6,387 bases of DNA. Source: Rhodoferax sp. (GTDB taxonomy: Bacteria > Pseudomonadota > Gammaproteobacteria > Burkholderiales > Burkholderiaceae). The DNA lies in assembly GCA_020048295.1 (NCBI GenBank), contig JAIFMT010000043.1, positions 1 through 6,387 on the forward strand, given 5' to 3'. A program made the position numbers and the translations under genes. Positions 1 through 4,728 of the stretch are shown here, piece by piece. Numbering within the stretch: the first letter of the stretch is position 1; the number at the start of each line of letters is the position of its first letter. The notes beneath the pieces are model-generated. The model was not told the origin of the DNA. It was given only the letters and a program-made list of their open reading frames with translations, and did no database searches.

Positions 1-2502
1 GCCAGCGACGCGCGACTGCGCTCGTTTTTTGAGGCCACCCCCGATGCGCTGCTGATCAGCGACGCACACGGCATCATCACCATGGCAAACCAGCAAGTTC
101 AGCGTTTGCTGGGCTACTCGATAGAAGAACTGCTGGGCAAGTCGATCGAAGAACTGGTGCCCATGGGTTTCCGCAAGCATCATCCAACCATGCGCGAAAC
201 ATTTGCCGCCACGCCGAGCACCCGCAGGATGGGGCCCGGCATGGGGGTCAAGGCACTGCGCAAAGACGGCAGCGAATGCGATGTGGAGGTCAGCCTGAGC
301 CGCATTGAAACCGATGAAGGCTTGTTTTTTGCCAGCGCCCTGCGCGACATCACCGAGCGCATCTTGGCACTTGAGACACTTCAGGCCAGCGAAGCCTTCA
401 GCGTCTCGATTCTGGACTCGGTTGTCTCTTCGGTGGCGGTGACGAATCGGCATGGTGTGATTCTGCGGGTGAATCAGGCCTGGCTGAATTTTGCCCAGGA
501 CAACAGCGCTGAGCCTGGTCAGCCGCCCTCCGGCACCGGGGTAGGCAGCAATTATTTCTCGGTCTGCACCGATAGTTCGCTGGCCACCTGCGCCAGCGAC
601 CTGGCGGCCCGTCGAGGCATGCAGCAAGTGCTGGACGGCAGCCTGCCCAGCTTTGCGCTGGAATACCCATGTCACGCGCCTACCCGGCAACGCTGGTTCC
701 TGATGAATGTCACGCCGCTGGGGCCGCAGGCCCAGTACGGACTGGTCATCTCACACACCGACATCAGCCATATCAAAGCGACCCAGGAGCAACTGCGCAT
801 TGCTGCTGCCGCCTTTGAGTCAGATGAGCCAATGATGGTTACCAATCGCCAGGGCGTGGTGCTGCGGGTGAATCGGGCCTTTGTGGCCTCCACTGGCTAT
901 GCGGCCGAGGACATCGTGGGCCAGACCCCGCGCATACTGCAATCAGGTCGGCATGACAAGACGTTTTATCGCAGCATGTGGCGCACCATCCAGCGCACTG
1001 GCGGTTGGCAAGGCGAAATCTGGGACCGGCGCAAGAATGGTGAGATTTATCCCAAATGGCTGACGATTTCTGCGGTCAAGGCGGATGACGGTGTCGTGAC
1101 CCACTACGTTGGCACGCATCATGACAGCACTGAACGCAAACGAGCCACCGAGAGAATCCGCGAGCTGGCCTTTTTTGACCAACTCACCGGCCTGCCCAAC
1201 CGCACCCTGCTGGCAGACCGGCTCAAGCAAGCGATTACCGCCAGCCATCGCAGCGGACTCTATGGTGCTTTGTTGTTCATCGATCTGGACTATTTCAAGA
1301 CCATCAACGACACCCTGGGTCACGATATTGGCGACTTGCTGCTCAGGCAAGTGGCCACGCGGCTGGTCAGTTGTGTGCGCGAGTGCGATACGGTGGCCCG
1401 TGTGGGCGGTGATGAGTTTGCGGTGATTTTGGTGGGCTTGGGCAGCAGCGAAGCCGAAGCCGCTGGCAAAACAGAAAGGGTGGCTGGAAAGATTCTGGAA
1501 ACACTCAGCCAGGCGCACCAACTCGGCGAGGTGTCGCACAGCAGCAGCGCCAGCATCGGTGCCACGCTGTTCCTGGGAATGCATGCCAGCATGGACGTAT
1601 TGCTGAAGCAGGCTGACATGGCCATGTACCGTGCCAAAGATGCGGGCCGCAACGCCTTGCGCTTTTTTGACCCCAGCATGGAAGCGGCCGTCATCAAACG
1701 TGTGGCGTTGGTACGAGACCTGCGTCACGCCTTGCTCGACCAGCAGTTTGTGCTGCATTACCAGGCGCAGGTGGATGGTTTGGGCCGCGTCACAGGCGCT
1801 GAAGTGTTGGTGCGTTGGCAGCACCCCGAGCGCGGCATGGTGCCACCGCTCGACTTCATCCCACTGGCTGAGGAGACCGGGCTCATTTTGCCGCTGGGCC
1901 TGTGGGTGCTGGAGACCACCTGCACGCAGTTAGAAAGATGGGGCCGCACCCCCGAGATGGCCCAACTGACCCTGGCGGTGAACGTCAGTCCCTTGCAATT
2001 TGCGCAAGCAGGCTTTGTGCAACAGGTGATGGATGTGGTGCAGCGCACCGGGGCCAACCCGGCTTGCCTGAAACTGGAGCTGACCGAGAGCATGCTGGTG
2101 GGCGACGTGACCGACATCATCGAAAAGATGGATCAACTCAAAGCGCAGGGTATTGGCTTTTCGCTCGATGATTTTGGCACCGGCTACTCGTCACTGGCCT
2201 ACCTGAGCCGACTGCCGCTCAACCAGTTAAAGATAGACAAGTCTTTTGTCAATGAGGTGGCTACCAATCCGGACGATGCCGCGATCGTCAAGACGATCAT
2301 TGATCTGGCCCGCAGTTTGCGGCTGAAGGTGATTGCCGAAGGCGTTGAAACAGCGGCGCAGCGGGCTTTTCTGGCCAAAGCAGGCTGCCACGACTATCAG
2401 GGGTATCTGTTCAGCCGGCCGCTGCCGTTGGCGGGCTTTGAAGCCTTGAACTTTTGGCCAATGAGTTTGCGTGCCAGCGCTCCAGGGGCCCATGAGCCGT
2501 GA
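1..2502 (+). CDS. PAS-PAS-PAS-GGDEF-EAL cyclic-di-GMP signalling protein (5' partial)
   Basis: Frame 1 is open from the first base, and a PAS domain is already under way before the first ATG (82), so the true start lies upstream. With codon 1 at base 1, 833 residues are visible. PAS-A is about 3-120, PAS-B about 125-260, PAS-C about 262-383, GGDEF about 387-560 and EAL about 572-820. The GGDEF motif is intact at 469-473. An RxxD product-inhibition site (R460-D463) lies five residues before it, so regulated diguanylate cyclase activity is plausible. In the phosphodiesterase domain the signature reads EVL, not EAL, but the metal-binding Glu601 is kept, as are N661, E693, D723-D724 (DDFGTGYSSL), K744, E780/E783 and Q800. 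Both activities could therefore be present, with the PAS sensors choosing between them. No membrane segment is visible in this part, so it looks cytoplasmic. The sensed signal is unknown. Family assignment is secure; net activity is inference. Confidence 0.95.
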   Translation, partial: ASDARLRSFFEATPDALLISDAHGIITMANQQVQRLLGYSIEELLGKSIEELVPMGFRKHHPTMRETFAATPSTRRMGPGMGVKALRKDGSECDVEVSLSRIETDEGLFFASALRDITERILALETLQASEAFSVSILDSVVSSVAVTNRHGVILRVNQAWLNFAQDNSAEPGQPPSGTGVGSNYFSVCTDSSLATCASDLAARRGMQQVLDGSLPSFALEYPCHAPTRQRWFLMNVTPLGPQAQYGLVISHTDISHIKATQEQLRIAAAAFESDEPMMVTNRQGVVLRVNRAFVASTGYAAEDIVGQTPRILQSGRHDKTFYRSMWRTIQRTGGWQGEIWDRRKNGEIYPKWLTISAVKADDGVVTHYVGTHHDSTERKRATERIRELAFFDQLTGLPNRTLLADRLKQAITASHRSGLYGALLFIDLDYFKTINDTLGHDIGDLLLRQVATRLVSCVRECDTVARVGGDEFAVILVGLGSSEAEAAGKTERVAGKILETLSQAHQLGEVSHSSSASIGATLFLGMHASMDVLLKQADMAMYRAKDAGRNALRFFDPSMEAAVIKRVALVRDLRHALLDQQFVLHYQAQVDGLGRVTGAEVLVRWQHPERGMVPPLDFIPLAEETGLILPLGLWVLETTCTQLERWGRTPEMAQLTLAVNVSPLQFAQAGFVQQVMDVVQRTGANPACLKLELTESMLVGDVTDIIEKMDQLKAQGIGFSLDDFGTGYSSLAYLSRLPLNQLKIDKSFVNEVATNPDDAAIVKTIIDLARSLRLKVIAEGVETAAQRAFLAKAGCHDYQGYLFSRPLPLAGFEALNFWPMSLRASAPGAHEP

Positions 2503-2541
2503 CGCACGCGACTGCACTGCCCGCTTGCAACCCAGCGTTTT

Positions 2542-2853
2542 GAGTCCCGATTCACGGCCCAGGCGAGCTATTTCGAGTTTTACGACCTGGCTCCGGTGGG
2601 CTATGTGACGGTCAGCGACAAGGCGCTGATCCTGCAGGCCAACCTCACCACGGCGACGTTGCTGGGTGTGCCCCGCAACAAGCTGATTGGCAAGAGGCTG
2701 TCCGGCTTCATCTTCATGCTCAGGGCCGGGGCCAGCGGCTACATCACCAAAGACTGCGAGCCCGATGTGTTGCTGGCCGCAGTGCGCAAAGTGGCAGTGC
2801 ACGGCAACTACATGGATCCGGGCATTGCTGAAAAATGGCATTTGATGCCCTGA
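2542..2853 (+). pseudogene. Chimeric remnant: sensor-kinase PAS start fused to response-regulator receiver tail
   Basis: Frame 1 remains open from the stop of the GGDEF-EAL gene to TGA at 2851-2853. From about 2560 to 2712 it encodes the start of a PAS domain (YFEFYDLAPVGYVTVSD) that nearly repeats the first PAS of the kinase at 4177. At about 2713-2716 the protein switches abruptly to the last third of a NarL-type receiver (MLRAGASGYITKD, then a helix ending in GIAEK). The conserved receiver lysine is present (codon 2749-2751), but the phospho-acceptor aspartate half is gone. No convincing ribosome binding site is seen; the only nearby in-frame starts are weak, for example GTG at 2596. The best reading is an internal deletion joining a sensor kinase to its partner regulator, leaving a nonfunctional fusion. 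An assembly error or a real expressed fusion is less likely. Confidence 0.8.
2560..2712 (+). repeat. Direct repeat copy 1 (PAS fragment)
   Basis: This stretch aligns without gaps to 4390-4542 (constant offset 1830). Counting by eye gives 18 mismatches in 153 bases, about 88% identity. Several runs of 30-50 bases carry almost no differences. Homology stops sharply at 2713. It is a duplicated piece of the first PAS domain of the downstream kinase, not a mobile element. Confidence 0.9.
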
Positions 2854-3071
2854 CCACGTCTCCGCGCCCGCCTCACGCCTTGTTGTCGGACCGCGAACTG
2901 CAGGTGTTTCGTCTGTTGACCACTGGCCAGGGCGTCAATGCCATCGCAGCGCAACTGGCCATTAGCAACAAAACCGTCAGCACCCACAAGGCGCGACTGC
3001 TGGCGAAACTCAAGCTGACCAGCATGGCCGAACTGATGCGCTACGCCATGCCGCACGACTTGCTGGGCTGA
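2835..3071 (+). CDS. LuxR/NarL-type HTH DNA-binding domain, detached from its receiver by a frameshift
   Basis: From ATG 2835 this encodes 78 residues, nearly all of them a LuxR-type four-helix DNA-binding domain. LSDRELQVFRLL forms the first helix, then comes GVNAIAAQLAISNKTVSTHKARLLAKL with the recognition helix, then SMAELMRYAM. It overlaps the receiver remnant by 19 bases in the -1 frame. One extra A in the A5 run at 2831-2835 would join the two as one reading frame (GIAEK followed by MAFDAL), the usual architecture of a NarL-family response regulator. As it stands it is a fragment. A free GerE-like HTH protein made by reinitiation at 2835 is possible, but no good Shine-Dalgarno sequence is seen. 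The domain is certain; that it is expressed is doubtful. Confidence 0.75.
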   Translation: MAFDALTTSPRPPHALLSDRELQVFRLLTTGQGVNAIAAQLAISNKTVSTHKARLLAKLKLTSMAELMRYAMPHDLLG

Positions 3072-3204
3072 AACGCCCACGGCGGCCAGCCAAAACCAGG
3101 GCAAATGGCCGCGGCTGGTGTCTGGACTGGGGCCGGCGACGAGGGGCTCGCAATGACGCGGCCCTTTCAACTTTCGGGGCGCTTACTAACAACAGAAATC
3201 GTTA

Positions 3205-3234
3205 TTGACAAAATATAAGTATTTTGAATAAAAT
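3205..3234 (+). promoter_or_regulatory. Probable sigma-70 promoter of hipB
   Basis: A perfect -35 hexamer TTGACA (3205-3210) is followed 18 bases later by TAAAAT (3229-3234), five of six matches to the -10 consensus. The stretch is strikingly AT-rich against GC-rich surroundings. Transcription would begin near 3241, only a few bases before ATG 3245, implying a leaderless or near-leaderless message. This fits the lack of a Shine-Dalgarno sequence. Confidence 0.65.
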
Positions 3235-3235
3235 A
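3209..3235 (+). promoter_or_regulatory. Probable HipB operator: three alternating half-sites at 10-bp spacing
   Basis: CAAAATA (3209-3215) and TATTTTG (3220-3226) form a perfect 7-bp inverted repeat around a 4-bp spacer. The second arm also pairs with AAAATA (3230-3235) to form an overlapping 6-bp inverted repeat with another 4-bp spacer. Half-sites begin at 3210, 3220 and 3230, one helical turn apart, and lie across the -35 to -10 region. HipB-type antitoxins are known to repress their own promoters by binding palindromes there, so autoregulation is the natural inference. The exact recognition sequence is not known for this protein. Confidence 0.6.
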
Positions 3236-3244
3236 GTTTTCATT

Positions 3245-3571
3245 ATGCCGGCCAAAGCCCCCGTTCTCTACCCCGCGCAGACCCTGCTTTTGACGGGCTT
3301 GGGCGAGCGCCTGCGTGATGCCCGGCTGCGCCGGGGCTTTTCAGCCGAAACCGTCTGTGCCCGGGCCGATCTCTCGCGCCCCACCCTGACCAAGGTGGAG
3401 GCCGGTAACGCGGCCGTCACCATGGGCAGCTATCTGCAGGTGCTGCGCGTGTTGGGGTTAGAGCAAGACCTGAGCCTGCTTGCCGCTGACGATGTGGTCG
3501 GCCGCCGCCTGCAAGATGTCAAACTGCCGCGTCGCAAGCGGGTGGCTCGCCAGCCCCGGGATGCAGCGTGA
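3245..3571 (+). CDS. hipB: HipB-like XRE-family antitoxin / transcriptional repressor
   Basis: This is a 108-residue protein. Residues about 18-80 form a Cro/C1-type helix-turn-helix domain (GLGERLRDARLRRG, ETVCARADLSRPTLTKVEAG, YLQVLRVLGLEQDLSLLA), and the tail is basic (LPRRKRVARQ). HipB proteins bind and neutralise the HipA kinase and repress the hipBA operon. ATG 3245 is preferred over an in-frame TTG at 3224, because 3224 lies inside the operator and upstream of the likely -10 box. The stop overlaps the hipA start in a GTGA arrangement, which indicates translational coupling. The reading frame is intact and follows a good promoter and operator, but its partner toxin is broken, so it is now an orphan regulator. 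Size and sequence fit the family well; the function of the orphan is inference. Confidence 0.85.
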   Translation: MPAKAPVLYPAQTLLLTGLGERLRDARLRRGFSAETVCARADLSRPTLTKVEAGNAAVTMGSYLQVLRVLGLEQDLSLLAADDVVGRRLQDVKLPRRKRVARQPRDAA

Positions 3572-4042
3572 GCCGTGCGTCCAAGCCTTTGGCTACCGCG
3601 CCGCCGCAAGCACTGGCCGTGTGGCTGGATGACCCCGCCTTTGGCCCCCTCACGCGCATCGGCACTCTGGCGCGCAGCGGTATGGATTCGGTGCGCTTTA
3701 CCTACGACCCGACCTGGCTCGCCCATTCCCGGGCATTCCAGCTGGACCCTGACTTGTCCCTTTCAGCCGGCGACTTCTATCCCAAGGACTCCAACTTTGG
3801 CGTTTTTCTGGACAGTTGCCCAGACCGTTGGGGCCAGGTGTTGATGAAGCGCCGCGAACTGGTCGAGGCCCGCCGTGCTGAAAACCGCAGCCTTTTACCG
3901 CGTCACGGATGCGCAGGCCAGGCAAATAGGTGATGCCATGTTGAGCGTGCTGACCCACTGGGAGGCCAGGGCCAGGCAGCTCGGGCTGAGTGCCGAAGAC
4001 CGTGCCGAACTTGAAGATGCCTTCGCGACTGCCGTGACATAA
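3568..4042 (+). pseudogene. hipA: hipA toxin kinase remnant with large internal deletion
   Basis: Frame 1 starts at GTG 3568, overlapping the hipB stop. It encodes about 105 residues of the HipA N-terminal domain (LAVWLDDP, RIGTLARSGMDSVRFTYDP, GDFYPKDSNFGVFLDSCPDRWGQVLMKRRE) and ends out of frame at TGA 3931-3933. A second segment in frame 2, from about 3875 to TAA 4040-4042, resembles the HipA C-terminal end (VLKTAAFYRVTDAQARQIGDAM, HWEARARQLGLSAEDRAELEDAF). Full HipA proteins are about 410-440 residues; here roughly 250-270 are missing from the middle. The lost part includes the phosphate-binding loop, catalytic aspartate and autophosphorylated serine. No HipA serine/threonine kinase activity is therefore possible. 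The junction is near 3871-3884. A truncated protein of 121 residues could still be made and might still contact HipB. Confidence 0.85.
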
Positions 4043-4104
4043 AGCTAATGCTATTTATTAGATAGCTATCTGCGCATATTCCACAAGGGCTACAGTCCTA
4101 TTTC
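4041..4104 (+). repeat. Short AT-rich intergenic element, probable Comamonadaceae dispersed repeat
   Basis: Immediately after the hipA stop is an AT-rich stretch with the 10-bp palindrome GATAGCTATC (4061-4070), a CTAAT/ATTAG inverted pair (4045-4049, 4057-4061) and the phrases TGCGCATATTCCACAAG and GGGCTACAG. I recall closely similar intergenic units in many copies in Rhodoferax and Polaromonas genomes, usually just downstream of stop codons. That is from memory and only one copy is present here. Its role (transcription end, mRNA stability or none) is unknown. Confidence 0.45.
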
Positions 4105-4163
4105 ATCATTATTTTCTGCGACACATGCCGCAGCGCCACAGCCAGGGTAGCCCAGGCGCAGGG

Positions 4164-4169
4164 TAAACT
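4164..4169 (+). promoter_or_regulatory. Weak -10-like box upstream of the sensor kinase
   Basis: TAAACT lies 7 bases before ATG 4177 and would place the transcription start almost at the start codon. No convincing -35 is seen at the right distance. A weak AGGG at 4160-4163 is 13 bases from the ATG, too far for a strong ribosome binding site. This is a suggestion only. Confidence 0.22.
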
Positions 4170-4176
4170 GAAACCC

Positions 4177-4728
4177 ATGTCAAACCCCAATGTGTCGGAT
4201 CAACAGCTGCTGCGTCAACGGGCAGAGCACAGGCTGGCAAACCGCACAGCACCGCATACGGTAGCGGCGTTTGCCGCTTTGGCACCGCAGGCTCAAGCCG
4301 ACCTGCTGCACGAGCTACAGGTGCACCAGATCGAGCTGGAGATGCAAAACGACGAGTTGCGCCGCACCCAGGCCGCGCTTGACACCGCACAGGCGCGTTA
4401 TTTCGACTTTTACGACCTGGCCCCAGTGGGCTATGTCACCGTCAGCGACAAGGCGCTGATCCTGCAGGCCAACCTCACCACGGCGGCGTTGCTGGGTGTG
4501 CCCCGTGCCCGGCTGATCGGCAAGGCGCTGCCCGGTTTCATCGTGACGCCCGATGCCGACCGCTATTACCTGCTGTGCCAGCAGGTGCTGGCCAGCGGTA
4601 GCGCCCAATCCTGCGAGCTGCGCATGCGTCACCAGCCCGACGGCCAGCCGGTTTGGATCAAGTTGCAAGCCATTGCCGCCACCGGCGACCATCGTGCTCA
4701 GCGACATCACGTCACGCAAAAGTGTTGA
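4177..4728 (+). CDS. N-terminal part of PAS sensor histidine kinase, ended by a frameshift
   Basis: ATG 4177 opens a 183-residue frame. Residues about 40-72 are a heptad-rich helix (ADLLHELQVHQIELEMQNDELRRTQAALDTAQ), characteristic of the lead-in to PAS domains in this betaproteobacterial kinase family. PAS1 follows from about residue 73 (RYFDFYDLAPVGYVTVSDKA) to VWIKLQAIAA near residue 168. After about 4680 this frame runs into meaningless sequence (TGDHRAQRHHVTQKC) and stops at 4726-4728. The natural end of the domain (ATIVLSDITSRK) continues in frame 2 from about 4685. This is therefore the first part of one kinase gene together with 4694-6387, split by a net +1 or -2 base change. The rest of the gene is well preserved, so a recent mutation or a sequence error is likely. 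Confidence 0.85.
   Translation: MSNPNVSDQQLLRQRAEHRLANRTAPHTVAAFAALAPQAQADLLHELQVHQIELEMQNDELRRTQAALDTAQARYFDFYDLAPVGYVTVSDKALILQANLTTAALLGVPRARLIGKALPGFIVTPDADRYYLLCQQVLASGSAQSCELRMRHQPDGQPVWIKLQAIAATGDHRAQRHHVTQKC
4390..4542 (+). repeat. Direct repeat copy 2 (first PAS domain of the kinase)
   Basis: This is the intact-context partner of 2560-2712, about 88% identical with no gaps. Here the sequence continues through the rest of the PAS domain (TPDADRYYLLCQQVL), whereas copy 1 switches to receiver sequence. This copy therefore shows the ancestral continuation. Confidence 0.9.

Noticed and set aside
943..1824. Long antisense open frame of 293 codons opposite the GGDEF region
   Set aside because: It mirrors the codon structure of the strongly supported sense gene, shows no recognisable domain and is typical of high-GC antisense shadows.
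2492..2608. ATG overlapping the GGDEF-EAL stop, opening a 38-codon frame
   Set aside because: The overlap looks like a coupled start, but the product has no resemblance to a known N-terminus and runs out of frame with the PAS fragment. It may be the original cassette start but cannot be supported.
2227..2841. Antisense open frame of 204 codons
   Set aside because: It crosses the end of the EAL domain and the PAS-receiver remnant, both recognisable on the + strand, and its product matches no family I know.
3082..3112. GCGGCCA/TGGCCGC inverted repeat with a 17-base loop after the HTH fragment, considered as a terminator
   Set aside because: The loop is long, the stem short, and no T run follows. 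In GC-rich DNA this may be chance.
3224..3226. TTG as the start of hipB
   Set aside because: It sits inside the operator and upstream of the -10 box, with no ribosome binding site. ATG 3245 gives the usual family length.
2560..4542. The 153-bp direct repeat considered as transposon ends or an attachment site
   Set aside because: Both copies are coding PAS sequence with protein-level conservation. There are no terminal inverted repeats, target duplication, integrase or transposase between them.
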